Below, one piece after another: positions 29,749 through 41,280 of a DNA stretch of 64,000 nucleotides; within the stretch, counting starts at the first letter, position 1, and every line of letters begins with the position of its first letter. A program made the translations under genes and the position numbers. The stretch is from Fructilactobacillus carniphilus (GTDB taxonomy: Bacteria; Bacillota; Bacilli; Lactobacillales; Lactobacillaceae), in NCBI RefSeq assembly GCF_024029675.1, contig NZ_CP097121.1, forward strand, positions 124,001 through 188,000, written 5' to 3'. The notes beneath the pieces are model-generated. The model had not been told where the DNA came from. It saw nothing but the letters and a program-made list of their open reading frames with translations, and did not search any database.

Positions 29749-30578
29749 GTGTTCTTTTAGTTAAGTCTAGTTTAAATAATGATGGAGATTTTTTTCGAGT
29801 AGCTGGAATTGAAAATAATATTTTTAATGATTTTGACTTAAATCGTTATGATTTTATTGAATTCAATCCTAACGTTCTTATTGATGATAATCAAATTTAT
29901 TATATTGAAAATTTTTCTGAATATGAATTTTGCTTGGATATTTTAAGAAATGATTTTAATACAATTGATTTTGATAATTTTAATGCCGCATTAGATAAGA
30001 AATTGCTTCTTCAATATGATAATGATGTATTTTACTTTCAAAAAATCACTAAAAGTATGTTAGGTACTAAAAAAATTCTTAGATTTTTAAATGATGGGAA
30101 TAGATTCGAGGTATTTAATAATAGTCAATCTATTTCAATAAATGATGAACCGGATGCAACTTATAATAAAGAAAATGATACACTTTATTTTAAAAAATTC
30201 TCGAGAATAAAGAATATATTTAATGGAATATATATTTTATATAGAGATGCAACTGATGATGAAATTATTGAATTTTTGAATCAACAATTTATTGAGTGTG
30301 TAGGAGGATTTGGTTATAGAGATGTTAGGGATCAAAATCGTAAAAGAATAGCAATATTAGTTAATGAACAAAATATTGATTTTAATAATGATATAGATGA
30401 TTTAGAACACTATTTAGGAAGATACACTGAATTAAATATAAACCGTTTTAATCGTGTGGAAATTAGTTCAGATAAGGATTTAAAAAATTTAATATATGGA
30501 ATTCAAGAAAGATATTACACAACTGAAGTTCACAATTATAGAAGGATTGCAAATTCAGTTATAGATATTGGTGATTGA
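29745..30578 (+). CDS. DUF4868-like protein, KwaB-like (Kiwa defence)
   Basis: A 277-residue soluble protein. The stretch at about 128-185, with SINDEPDATYNKENDTLYFKK followed by an aromatic IFNG block and an acidic DATDDEIIEF helix, fits the core of DUF4868, the domain of KwaB. In known Kiwa systems KwaB is the cytosolic effector that binds nucleic acid and partners KwaA in the membrane. The ATGA overlap with the upstream gene shows coupling. The assignment is pattern-based; a profile search could show another family. Confidence 0.62.
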   Translation: MSVLLVKSSLNNDGDFFRVAGIENNIFNDFDLNRYDFIEFNPNVLIDDNQIYYIENFSEYEFCLDILRNDFNTIDFDNFNAALDKKLLLQYDNDVFYFQKITKSMLGTKKILRFLNDGNRFEVFNNSQSISINDEPDATYNKENDTLYFKKFSRIKNIFNGIYILYRDATDDEIIEFLNQQFIECVGGFGYRDVRDQNRKRIAILVNEQNIDFNNDIDDLEHYLGRYTELNINRFNRVEISSDKDLKNLIYGIQERYYTTEVHNYRRIANSVIDIGD

Positions 30579-30598
30579 TTTACAAAGGGAGGTCCCTC

Positions 30599-30940
30599 AT
30601 GTCCGACCATACCAACCTCAACATCCAACTCAATAACGATCTCCTCCACACCATCACCATGCTGGCCAGCGCCAAAGGTATCAGCGTCTCTGCCGAAATT
30701 GAATCCATCCTCACCCAGCATTTTGCCAAGCCCGAACTCGTTGGCATTACAGACTTGGTGGGAACCGAAATTACAGATCACCAGCTTCAGGATGACGGCT
30801 TAGTGAAACTTCACGGTGTGTTATACTTTTACCAACTCGTGGATACGAAACGGCACCATCATGAAACATACGTGGTGGCGGATGTAACTGATCAAAAAGT
30901 GTATTTAGTCGCTAAAGGAGAATATCATGCTGGGAATTAA
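30599..30940 (+). CDS. Small protein with ribbon-helix-helix-like N terminus
   Basis: A 113-residue protein starting at ATG 30599 after AAAGGGAGG; an in-frame upstream start at 30575 overlaps the previous gene and is unlikely. The first 45 residues (NIQLNNDLLHTITMLASAKG followed by a second helix) resemble a ribbon-helix-helix DNA-binding fold, as in some antitoxins. The rest is a small beta-rich domain without a known match. It overlaps the SPFH gene by 14 bases, so they work together or are co-regulated. Base composition returns to the chromosomal level here. Confidence 0.7.
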   Translation: MSDHTNLNIQLNNDLLHTITMLASAKGISVSAEIESILTQHFAKPELVGITDLVGTEITDHQLQDDGLVKLHGVLYFYQLVDTKRHHHETYVVADVTDQKVYLVAKGEYHAGN

Positions 30941-31772
30941 AGTTGTACAACAAAATAACGTCGGACTGGTAACTTTCTTGGGAAAGTACGCTCGTCAATT
31001 TGAAAGTGGACTGCACTTCTACATTCCGTTTTTTGAACGGGTGAAAACGGTTAGTCTCCAGTCGCAACCGCTGGCACTTCCCGTGCAAACCGGAATTACC
31101 CGTGATAACGCCAGCATCAGCATCCAAGTGACGTTGAACTACCGGATTACCAACGCAGAGCGCTACACCTTTGGCAACAGTAACTCGATTCAATCGATGG
31201 CTTACCAAGTTAGTGGAACGTTGCGGGACATCATCGGGAGCATGGACCTCGATGACGTTCTGAATTCGACTGACAAAATTAATACCAAGTTGATGCAAAA
31301 TATCGGCGACCTCACCAACACCTACGGAATCATGATTGAACGGGTGCAAATTGGCGACCTGACTCCTTCCAAAGGAGTGAGTGAAGCGATGGAAAATCAA
31401 ATCACAGCTTCGAAGAACAAGCAAGCCACGATTTCAGAGGCACAAGGGAACGCCGAACAGATTCGTTTGAACACCGAAGCTAAGAATGCGGCCAAGATTG
31501 CGACTGCCAAAGCCGACAAGCAACAGACGGAGATTCACGCGGATGCCGCCGCTTACGCTACTAAGGTACAAGCAGAAGCCGACCAGTATCGGATTGAACA
31601 ACTGCAAGCTGCTTTGGCTAACATTGATCAAAAATATCTAAACGCACAGTCAATTGACGCATTGAAGGTGGCCGGAGAACAGGGGAACCTGATTATTGTT
31701 CCGAACGATAGCAACGCTGACTACGGACAACTTGCCACTTTTAGCAAGCTGCTACACAAACAAGACCAATAA
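30927..31772 (+). CDS. SPFH/Band 7 domain protein
   Basis: SPFH proteins (stomatin, prohibitin, flotillin, HflK/C) organise membrane microdomains and control membrane proteases. The 281 residues begin KVVQQNNVGLVTFLGKY, the usual SPFH entry, and a helical alanine-, lysine- and glutamine-rich C-terminal half (residues 150-235) likely forms a coiled coil. There is no clear transmembrane segment at the N terminus. It overlaps the small upstream gene. Confidence 0.88.
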   Translation: MLGIKVVQQNNVGLVTFLGKYARQFESGLHFYIPFFERVKTVSLQSQPLALPVQTGITRDNASISIQVTLNYRITNAERYTFGNSNSIQSMAYQVSGTLRDIIGSMDLDDVLNSTDKINTKLMQNIGDLTNTYGIMIERVQIGDLTPSKGVSEAMENQITASKNKQATISEAQGNAEQIRLNTEAKNAAKIATAKADKQQTEIHADAAAYATKVQAEADQYRIEQLQAALANIDQKYLNAQSIDALKVAGEQGNLIIVPNDSNADYGQLATFSKLLHKQDQ

Positions 31773-31808
31773 AAAATGACCACCAATTTGAAGTTGGTGG
31801 TCATTTTT
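31772..31808. terminator. Bidirectional terminator
   Basis: Perfect 15-bp hairpin: 31772-31786 (AAAAATGACCACCAA) with 31794-31808 (TTGGTGGTCATTTTT). It ends the SPFH operon on the plus strand and the convergent DUF2187 gene on the minus strand. Confidence 0.93.
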
Positions 31809-31817
31809 TACGTAACT

Positions 31818-32087
31818 CTATTTATCATCCTCAGCGGACTCTTCTTCTTTTTTCGGCCGGGGACCTTGCTTCACCATTTTCAGGTTTTGCCAGTTAATCA
31901 CGGTTTTGTTGTGGTAGGTATCAATGATGTCTGGATCACTGCTTTCAAACCCAATTAGAAAAGAATTTTTGTATGCTTTTTCAATCGTTCCCGTAAAGTC
32001 TTGTTTCTTAATTTGAAAGGCTACTTCATCGCCGACTTCAAAGGGTGATTTTTCGGTTGCGGTTTGTTCATCGTTTTTCTTTGGCAC
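31818..32087 (-). CDS. DUF2187 family protein
   Basis: A small acidic protein of 89 residues with the DUF2187 core FEVGDEVAFQIKKQDFTGTI followed by YKNSFLIGF and NKTVINWQNLKMV. The function of the family (B. subtilis YkvS) is unknown. I chose GTG at 32087, about eight bases after GAGGAGG; ATG at 32093 is too close to that site, and a longer start at 32150 is unconserved. It ends in a charged, probably disordered tail. Confidence 0.8.
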   Translation of the reverse strand: MPKKNDEQTATEKSPFEVGDEVAFQIKKQDFTGTIEKAYKNSFLIGFESSDPDIIDTYHNKTVINWQNLKMVKQGPRPKKEEESAEDDK

Positions 32088-32143
32088 AATCATCGCCTCC
32101 TCAAGGATTGCTAACCTATGAAATATAAACGATTCCCGTACTT

Positions 32144-32174
32144 TTGTCAATTCTTAACCATTTTGTAGTACAAT
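32144..32174 (+). promoter_or_regulatory. Possible promoter of the glucosaminidase gene
   Basis: TTGTCA (32144-32149) and TACAAT (32169-32174) with a 19-base spacer, longer than ideal. It is the best pair in the divergent gap. Confidence 0.4.
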
Positions 32175-32205
32175 TTATACATCTAAGACAAGCTAGGTGG
32201 TAAAT

Positions 32206-32862
32206 GTGACAAAAAAGCGACGACGGCCCCGCCGGAAACGAAAAACAACGAAGAAGAAACGACCTCAGTCCAATAATTTTAGCGGTTTTATTCTCATTAT
32301 TGTGATTGTCACTTTGTTAGCCGGTACCATCTGGGGGATTAATTACATCACTCAACCTCGTTATTCCCAGTCAAACGTCAGCCAACAGCACCAAAAGTTT
32401 ATCAATCAAATTTTACCGGCTTCGTTACGCGCTCAGCGGGAATATAAAATTCTGCCCAGCATCACGATTGCCCAAGCGATTTTGGAATCGAACTGGGGGC
32501 AAAGTCAATTGTCTGCCCAGTACCACAATCTGTTTGGTGTGAAAGCCACTGCCAACCAACCTAGTGTAGAATTAAGTACCACGGAGTTTACCAACGGCAA
32601 GGCGGAAAACGTGACGGGTCGCTTCCGAGTTTACGCTAGCTGGGACGAGTCGATTGAAGCACACGCCAAACTACTGGCAAACGGAACAGATTGGAATAAC
32701 CTGCAGTATCAGGACGTCGTTCGGGCCGACAACTATAAGGATGCCGCTCGAGCCCTAAGCACAGGTGGTTATGCGACCGATCCCGCCTACGCTGACAAAG
32801 TCATTGCCATCATTGAAAAGTATCACCTTAATCAATACGATCACCAGGAGGGCCAGCGATAA
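32206..32862 (+). CDS. Membrane-anchored glucosaminidase (GH73 type)
   Basis: Peptidoglycan hydrolase expected to cut the N-acetylglucosaminyl bond. The 218-residue protein has a very basic cytosolic N terminus, one membrane helix at about 28-48, and an extracellular FlgJ/LytG-like domain with the catalytic glutamate in AQAILESNWGQS and YHNLFGVKA. GTG at 32206 follows AGGTGG; this choice is less certain than for its neighbours. The stop overlaps the next start (TAATGA). Confidence 0.87.
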   Translation: MTKKRRRPRRKRKTTKKKRPQSNNFSGFILIIVIVTLLAGTIWGINYITQPRYSQSNVSQQHQKFINQILPASLRAQREYKILPSITIAQAILESNWGQSQLSAQYHNLFGVKATANQPSVELSTTEFTNGKAENVTGRFRVYASWDESIEAHAKLLANGTDWNNLQYQDVVRADNYKDAARALSTGGYATDPAYADKVIAIIEKYHLNQYDHQEGQR

Positions 32863-33959
32863 TGAAACCATTAAATCCAGGAATGACATTGGGAATCATC
32901 GGAAAAGGATACCAACTGCAGCAACTCGCGGATACTGCTCGTCGGACGGAGTTAAAAGTTTTATTGTATCCCACTTCGACGTCTGAACATCCGCATTCCT
33001 TAACTGATGCGGATTTCTTACACTCCTTTGCCGAGCAAAGTGACGTGACGACCGCCATTACGGAGTCGGTTCCGTTGGTATCGTTGGAAACCATCGCAAC
33101 CGGATCGGAATTTCCGCAGGGAACGGAACTGACCGAAATCAGCCAAGACCGGGCGTTAGAACAAGCCTTTTTTCAATCCCTGAATTTAAACGGGGTGCCG
33201 TTTAGTACGGTGATTAACACAAGCGACGTGGAACAAGGAATTGACACGTTAGGCTTACCAGCCCGGATTATTCCAATTTCAAAGCGGAGCGCCAACCAGC
33301 AACCGTTGGATCTGAAGACGAAGGACGACGTGGCCAAGTTTATCTCCCTTGCCGGACGCGGGAGCTATTTATTTGTTCCCGACTTGCCGGTTAAACACCA
33401 TTTGGTTGCCAGCGCCACGAAGAGTGTCCAAGGGAAGATTGAATCGTTTCCGCTGGTTCAAATCAACCAGCAGGGACGCTCGTTTACCAGCCTCACTGAG
33501 GACACCAAGTTAATCTCACCAGAGGTTCAAACGGAAATCGAAAAAACGATGCAAAAGATTGGAGAAGCACTGCACGTGGTGGGTAACTTTGCGGTATCAC
33601 TGTTAGTGACCACCACCGATATCTTGTACGTTCAGGGATTATTACCCGCGCTGGACCTACCAGTGAACGTCTTGCAACGGGGTCTTAACACCACACCAGC
33701 GGATCAACACTTACGGGCCATTCGTGGCTTACCACTAACGCCCATCCACCAGTTCCAATCCGAACGGTGGCTGAGCTTGACTAAGCCGCAACTAGAAGCA
33801 GCGCTCGAAGCGCAACGGCAACATCCGGATTGGGATTTTGACTTTAGCTATCGAGACGATCATCCAGAAATCCTCGGCGACGTCTGGATTCCCGTCGATG
33901 AGCCGGCGTTGACCAACGAACGGATTCAACGAGCCCGGTTACTACCGCATGAAGAATAA
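32862..33959 (+). CDS. PurK-like ATP-grasp protein, probably degenerate
   Basis: The 365-residue protein has the PurK layout: an N-terminal LGIIGKGYQLQQLADTA in place of the GIIGGGQLGKM of real PurK, and a C-terminal ADQHLRAIRGLPL like the PurK dimer region. The ATP-grasp signature GYDGKGQ and the EMAPRPHNSGH block are missing. It therefore probably does not make N5-carboxyaminoimidazole ribonucleotide, and no other purine gene is near. It lies between a cell-wall hydrolase and pcrA. Confidence 0.75.
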   Translation: MKPLNPGMTLGIIGKGYQLQQLADTARRTELKVLLYPTSTSEHPHSLTDADFLHSFAEQSDVTTAITESVPLVSLETIATGSEFPQGTELTEISQDRALEQAFFQSLNLNGVPFSTVINTSDVEQGIDTLGLPARIIPISKRSANQQPLDLKTKDDVAKFISLAGRGSYLFVPDLPVKHHLVASATKSVQGKIESFPLVQINQQGRSFTSLTEDTKLISPEVQTEIEKTMQKIGEALHVVGNFAVSLLVTTTDILYVQGLLPALDLPVNVLQRGLNTTPADQHLRAIRGLPLTPIHQFQSERWLSLTKPQLEAALEAQRQHPDWDFDFSYRDDHPEILGDVWIPVDEPALTNERIQRARLLPHEE

Positions 33960-33973
33960 ATCAGAAAAAAAGG

Positions 33974-34003
33974 AGAGTCAGCAAATCAGCTGGCTCTATT
34001 TTT
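33974..34003 (+). terminator. Terminator before pcrA
   Basis: 9-bp stem AGAGTCAGC / GCTGGCTCT with one G-T pair and a 6-base loop, followed by ATTTTT. An extended -10 (TGCTATAAT, 34003-34011) directly follows and probably starts the pcrA operon. Confidence 0.82.
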
Positions 34004-34048
34004 GCTATAATTAAACTACGTATTGAGAAATTTGAAAGGACGAATCGA

Positions 34049-36310
34049 ATGGCGCGTGCAGACTTGCTACAGAACATGAATGAGAAACAACGAGAAGCCG
34101 TCGAACACGTCGATGGCCCGCTGTTAATCATGGCCGGAGCCGGCAGTGGGAAAACTCGTGTGTTGACCCACCGCATTGCCTATTTAATTGAAGAAAAACA
34201 CGTTTTGCCCTGGAACATTTTGGCGATCACCTTCACGAATAAGGCGGCGCGCGAGATGAAAGACCGGGTTAACCAACTCTTAGAGGTTGGTGGCGACGAC
34301 GTGTGGGTTTCGACCTTCCACGCGTTAGGGGTTCGAATCCTGCGCCGTCACATCGAAAAGTTAGGGTATAACCAAGCCTTTTCGATTGCCGGAACTAGTG
34401 AACAAAAGACGCTTGTAAAACGAATTTTAGCGGACCTTAACTTAGATCCGAAAAAGAACGATCCTAGAGCGATTCTGGGTGCGATTTCTAACGCCAAAAA
34501 CGATTTGGAAACTCCAGCTGATTACCGCCAAAAGCACGATGACGGCAATCCGTTTCACACGGTGGTTGCGGACGTTTATGCGGAATATCAGAAACGTCTG
34601 CATGCCAATGACTCGGTCGACTTTGACGATTTAATCATGTTGACCATTCAATTGTTGGAACAATTTCCAGATGTTTTAGATTACTACCAACAAAAATTCC
34701 GCTACATTCACGTGGACGAATACCAGGATACGAACGAAGCCCAGTATCGGTTGGTAACGATGCTTGCCGATAAGTACCATAACCTCTGTGTGGTAGGGGA
34801 CGCGGACCAGAGTATCTACGGTTGGCGGGGCGCCAACATGAACAACATTTTGGACTTTGAAAATGACTATCCAGATGCGCACGTGACCCTCTTAGAACAA
34901 AACTACCGGTCGACCAAAACGATTTTAAAGGCCGCCAATGAAGTAATCCAAAACAACGAGGAACGTAAGGATAAAAACCTGTGGACGGAAAACCAGCAGG
35001 GCGAAAAGATTACCTACTACCGGGCGCAAAGTGAACGGGATGAAACCCAGTACGTGGTGGCTAAGATTAAGGAAGAAATGAAGCAACACCACTACAAGTA
35101 CAGTGATTTTGCCGTCCTCTACCGGACCAACGCCCAATCCCGGGTAATCGAAGAAACCTTCCTGAAAGCAAACGTTCCTTACACCATGGTCGGGGGTCAC
35201 AAGTTCTACGAACGTAAAGAAATCATGGACATTCTGTCCTACCTGACCTTGGCTGCTAACCCAAACGATTCGCTCAGTTTTGAACGGGTGATTAACGTCC
35301 CAAAACGGGGAATTGGGGCCACCAGCTTCCAGAAACTTCGTGACTTTGCGGAGGAAAACGGCTGGGGATTCTCCGAAGCCGCCCAAAACGTGGCTTTGGC
35401 TACTAACATCTCTACTCGAGCTCGAAACGCGATTGAGGACTTCGGGGTCACGATGGCGCAATTGCACGGCGAAGTAGCCGACAAATCGGTCACAGAGATT
35501 ACCGAAACGTTACTGGAAAAAACGGGATACGTGGCTAGCCTGCGTCAGGAAAACAACTTGGAAGCCCAGGCCCGCCTTGAAAACATCGAAGAATTTCTGA
35601 CCGTGACCCAGGACTTTGACGAAAAATTTGATCCGGATCAGAGTGAAACGGGGAACCGGTTGGTGGACTTCTTAGCCGACCTGGCGCTGGTTTCTGCTCA
35701 GGATGACGTCGACGAAACGGCTCCGCAAGTAACCTTGATGACGTTACACGCTGCGAAGGGACTTGAATTTCCGGTCGTTTTTATGGTCGGAATGGAAGAA
35801 AATCTCTTCCCATTGGCTCGCGCTGCTGAGAATCCCGATGAATTAGAAGAAGAACGTCGCTTAGCGTACGTTGGAATTACGCGCGCCCAACAAAAGTTAT
35901 ACATGACGAACGCTTACGCCCGGATGTTATACGGTCGGCAACAAAATAACCCCGCGTCGCGCTTTATGGATGAAATTAATACCGATTTATTAGAAAATGA
36001 GATGAGCCAACCCACGACCCCACGGGGACCGCGGACGCCGTTTGATAGTGATCGTTACCGCCGGCGGACCGCCGCTGCCACCCAACCGACATATCAATCT
36101 CGGCAACCAGTGGCAAAACCACAGGGAACCGGAGCCGACCGGCAAAGTTGGCAAGTGGGGGATCAAGTGACCCACAAAGCCTGGGGCACCGGAACGGTCG
36201 TGAAGGTCAACGGGACTGGCGAAGACATGGAACTAGACATTGCGTTTGAGGCGAAGGGAGTCAAACGACTTCTGGCGGCCTTTGCGCCCATTCAAAAAGT
36301 AGAACAATAG
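34049..36310 (+). CDS. pcrA: ATP-dependent DNA helicase PcrA
   Basis: UvrD-family 3'-5' helicase for repair, replication restart and rolling-circle plasmid replication. The 753 residues show MAGAGSGKTRVL (motif I), VDEYQDTNEAQY (motif II), GDADQSIYGWRGA (motif III), LEQNYRST (motif IV) and TLMTLHAAKGLEFPVVF (motif V). The C-terminal tail ends with a Tudor-like domain (VGDQVTHKAWGTGTVV) that binds RNA polymerase in the family. It heads the pcrA-ligA-camS-gat operon. Confidence 0.98.
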   Translation: MARADLLQNMNEKQREAVEHVDGPLLIMAGAGSGKTRVLTHRIAYLIEEKHVLPWNILAITFTNKAAREMKDRVNQLLEVGGDDVWVSTFHALGVRILRRHIEKLGYNQAFSIAGTSEQKTLVKRILADLNLDPKKNDPRAILGAISNAKNDLETPADYRQKHDDGNPFHTVVADVYAEYQKRLHANDSVDFDDLIMLTIQLLEQFPDVLDYYQQKFRYIHVDEYQDTNEAQYRLVTMLADKYHNLCVVGDADQSIYGWRGANMNNILDFENDYPDAHVTLLEQNYRSTKTILKAANEVIQNNEERKDKNLWTENQQGEKITYYRAQSERDETQYVVAKIKEEMKQHHYKYSDFAVLYRTNAQSRVIEETFLKANVPYTMVGGHKFYERKEIMDILSYLTLAANPNDSLSFERVINVPKRGIGATSFQKLRDFAEENGWGFSEAAQNVALATNISTRARNAIEDFGVTMAQLHGEVADKSVTEITETLLEKTGYVASLRQENNLEAQARLENIEEFLTVTQDFDEKFDPDQSETGNRLVDFLADLALVSAQDDVDETAPQVTLMTLHAAKGLEFPVVFMVGMEENLFPLARAAENPDELEEERRLAYVGITRAQQKLYMTNAYARMLYGRQQNNPASRFMDEINTDLLENEMSQPTTPRGPRTPFDSDRYRRRTAAATQPTYQSRQPVAKPQGTGADRQSWQVGDQVTHKAWGTGTVVKVNGTGEDMELDIAFEAKGVKRLLAAFAPIQKVEQ

Positions 36311-38353
<2,043 letters not shown>

Positions 38354-38372
38354 AGAAGAGGAAGGTGCAGTT

Positions 38373-39488
38373 GTGAAGAAAGTCGGCATTGGGATTATGC
38401 TGGCGGTCAGTGCGGTCGTACTGGCAGCCTGTGGTAATCAAAATAAGATGAGCTCTAACAGTGGCTCGACCAAAACCGAATTAACTGGTTCAAACTCCAG
38501 TGAAAACTACCAAAGTGTGATTCAGGACGGCCATTACCAAACTAGTAAGTCGTCTGGAGTCAACGAACAACAAACGAGTAACCAGTTTAACCTAGAAGGA
38601 TTTCAACACGGCTTGCTCGACATTTCCAAAAAGGAATTCGCCCCGAGCAAGTACGTTTTTCAAGAAGGTCAACAAATCTCAACCGAACAAACCTATAACT
38701 GGTTGGGGCGCAAAACCAAGGATAATCCAGATGGGTTAAACCCCGAACAACCGGACAAAAAGGTGGTCCCGGAATACCTGCAACAAATCGACGAACAGGA
38801 TTTCTTGCAACAAACCGGTGGCAAGCTCCAGTTAAAGGGAATGACAATTGGTTTAGGCTTGAATTCAGTGTACTATTACACTAAGGAAAAGTACGGAGCA
38901 CAATATTCCAAGAAACTGAGTGACGACGAGATTCAAGCCAAAGGGAAAGAAATGGCTAACGAAGTCTTGAAACGGATGCGCGAGAAACCGGAAACCAAGG
39001 ACATTCCAATTGTGATTGCCCTGTACAAGGCCGCTCCGGATGACAGCCTGGTCGGCGGAAACTTCTTTGCCTACTCCATGAACCGAACCGGCTCGAAGAG
39101 CGTCGATACTTGGAATAAGATTGACCAAAAGAACTACGTCTTTCCAACGGCCGGGAACGAAAAGGTACCAAACGCCAACGATGAGTCCGCTTTTGAACAA
39201 TTCAAAAACAAGGCGCAGAGTTACTTCCCGAACCTGAGTGGGGTCACGGCCCAAGCACAATACACGGACGGGACCTTGACCGGGATGCACGTGAACATCA
39301 CGACCCAGTTCTACAGCTACACGGAAATTAACAGTTTCACCCAGTACCTGCAGACGGCCGCCCAGAAGTACTTACCTCGCAACGTGCCGATTGAAATCAC
39401 GGTCGGTTCCACGAACGGGGTCCAAAGTTACTTAAACCGGGATCGGGATGCCCGGAAGTTTACCACGCATGTATTTAACAACTATTAG
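38373..39488 (+). CDS. camS: CamS family sex pheromone lipoprotein
   Basis: A 371-residue lipoprotein. The GTG start gives a signal peptide with lipobox LAAC (cysteine near residue 20), then a serine- and glutamine-rich linker and the CamS domain. In enterococci the signal peptide of such a protein is the source of a plasmid-transfer pheromone; here a general envelope role is more likely. It sits between ligA and gatC, the normal lactobacillus position. Confidence 0.9.
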   Translation: MKKVGIGIMLAVSAVVLAACGNQNKMSSNSGSTKTELTGSNSSENYQSVIQDGHYQTSKSSGVNEQQTSNQFNLEGFQHGLLDISKKEFAPSKYVFQEGQQISTEQTYNWLGRKTKDNPDGLNPEQPDKKVVPEYLQQIDEQDFLQQTGGKLQLKGMTIGLGLNSVYYYTKEKYGAQYSKKLSDDEIQAKGKEMANEVLKRMREKPETKDIPIVIALYKAAPDDSLVGGNFFAYSMNRTGSKSVDTWNKIDQKNYVFPTAGNEKVPNANDESAFEQFKNKAQSYFPNLSGVTAQAQYTDGTLTGMHVNITTQFYSYTEINSFTQYLQTAAQKYLPRNVPIEITVGSTNGVQSYLNRDRDARKFTTHVFNNY

Positions 39489-39512
39489 GAAATCAGGTAA
39501 GGAGGAAGTTTG

Positions 39513-39821
39513 ATGAGTGAAAAAGTAGATCAAGCCCGGACCCAACACATTGCCGGGTTAGCCAAGCTGAAAATTGCTGACGCAGAACTCGATCAGTTTA
39601 CGGAACAGTTAAACGACATGCTCGACATGTTGGATCAACTGGGAACGGTAGATACGGAAGGGGTCGAACCGACCTACTCTGTAACCGACCAAATCAACGT
39701 GATGCGGCCTGACGTTGCGAATAACTGGGGCGAACGCGATGCCTTGTTACGCAACGCTCCGGAATCTGTTGATGGTTTGATTCGAGTTCCTACCATTATT
39801 GACGAAAGTGAGGACGAATAA
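39513..39821 (+). CDS. gatC: Asp/Glu-tRNA amidotransferase subunit C
   Basis: Small subunit that holds GatA and GatB together. ATG at 39513 gives 102 residues starting [19 protein letters not shown]; a TTG one codon earlier is rejected. AAGGAGG lies at 39499-39505. It overlaps gatA by one base. Confidence 0.96.
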   Translation: MSEKVDQARTQHIAGLAKLKIADAELDQFTEQLNDMLDMLDQLGTVDTEGVEPTYSVTDQINVMRPDVANNWGERDALLRNAPESVDGLIRVPTIIDESEDE

Positions 39822-41278
39822 TGAACTATTTTGACCGTGATTTAGAGTCCGTCCACCAAATGTTGGTCGACGGCGAAACGACGTCCGTGGAACTAACCAA
39901 GCAAACGTTGGCTAACATTGATGCCCACGAAGCGGATTTGCAAGCTTACCTGGCCATGAACGACGAGGCCGTAGCACAAGCAGAAAAAATTGATGCGGCT
40001 GGGATTGACCCTGACAACGTGCTCTCTGGAGTACCGGTAGCCATCAAGGATAACCTGGTGACGACCAACATGCCCACGACGGCGGCTTCCAAGATGTTGG
40101 AAAATTTCCACTCCCTCTTTAACGCCACGGTAGTTGAAAAGCTGCAAGCTGCTGGCGCTGTGATTGTCGGCAAGACCAACCTCGATGAATTCGCCATGGG
40201 AAGCTCGACCGAAAAATCGGCCTACAAGACCACGCGCAATCCGTGGGATACCAATACGGTGCCCGGTGGTTCGTCTGGTGGTTCAGCTACGACCGTTGCG
40301 GCCGGCGAAGTTCCTGCTAGCTTGGGATCCGATACCGGTGGTTCGATTCGGCAACCCGCTTCCTTTACCGGAGTGGTTGGAATGAAACCTACCTACGGAC
40401 GAGTTTCGCGGTGGGGATTAATTGCATTTGGATCTAGTTTTGACCAAATTGGACCGTTCACGCGGACGGTGAAAGATAACGCCTACCTCTTAAACACGAT
40501 TGCCGGTCACGACGATCACGATGCCACTTCCTCTGATAAAGAAGTACCCGACTTTACGGCCGGAATCGACCAAGGAGTGAAGGGCATGCGGATTGCTCTA
40601 CCGAAGGAATATCTGAGCGATGGCATTGATCAATCCGTGAAGGATGCCATTCAAGCCGCTGCCAAAAAGTACGAAGAACTGGGCGCTACGATTGACGAAG
40701 TTTCCTTACCGCACGCCAAGTACGGTGTGATGGCTTACTACGCCTTGGCTTCTTCAGAGGCTTCCTCTAACTTGGAACGGTTTGACGGGATTCGCTACGG
40801 TTACCGTGCGGAAGACCCGAAGAATCTGGAAGACCTGTACGTGAAAACTCGTTCGACAGGATTTGGTGACGAAGTTAAGCGCCGGATCATGCTGGGAACC
40901 TTTTCGCTCTCCGCTGGTTCGTTTGACAAGTACTTCAAGAAGGCCGCTCAAATTCGGACGTTGATCATCGAAGACTTCCAAAAGGTGTTCCAAGATCATG
41001 ACCTGATTATGGGACCTACAGCACCAACGACCGCTTTTAAAGTCGGCGCTGAAAGTACCGACCCAACCGAAATGTACATGAACGACGTGATGACGATTCC
41101 AGTGAACCTGGCTGGGCTCCCCGGAATGTCCTTACCCGCTGGCTTTAGCAACGGTCTCCCAATTGGAATGCAATTAATTGGAAAACCATTCGCCGAAAGC
41201 ACGATTTACCAAGCGGGGCACGCCTTTGAACAAAACACTGATTTTCACAAGCAAACCCCACAGTTGGGAGGTAAATAA
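39821..41278 (+). CDS. gatA: Asp/Glu-tRNA amidotransferase subunit A
   Basis: Amidase subunit that frees ammonia from glutamine for amidation of misacylated Glu-tRNA(Gln) and Asp-tRNA(Asn). The 485-residue protein has the Ser-cisSer-Lys triad region: [17 protein letters not shown], then [15 protein letters not shown] and [15 protein letters not shown]. It lies two bases ahead of gatB. Confidence 0.98.
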   Translation: MNYFDRDLESVHQMLVDGETTSVELTKQTLANIDAHEADLQAYLAMNDEAVAQAEKIDAAGIDPDNVLSGVPVAIKDNLVTTNMPTTAASKMLENFHSLFNATVVEKLQAAGAVIVGKTNLDEFAMGSSTEKSAYKTTRNPWDTNTVPGGSSGGSATTVAAGEVPASLGSDTGGSIRQPASFTGVVGMKPTYGRVSRWGLIAFGSSFDQIGPFTRTVKDNAYLLNTIAGHDDHDATSSDKEVPDFTAGIDQGVKGMRIALPKEYLSDGIDQSVKDAIQAAAKKYEELGATIDEVSLPHAKYGVMAYYALASSEASSNLERFDGIRYGYRAEDPKNLEDLYVKTRSTGFGDEVKRRIMLGTFSLSAGSFDKYFKKAAQIRTLIIEDFQKVFQDHDLIMGPTAPTTAFKVGAESTDPTEMYMNDVMTIPVNLAGLPGMSLPAGFSNGLPIGMQLIGKPFAESTIYQAGHAFEQNTDFHKQTPQLGGK

Positions 41279-41280
41279 GG

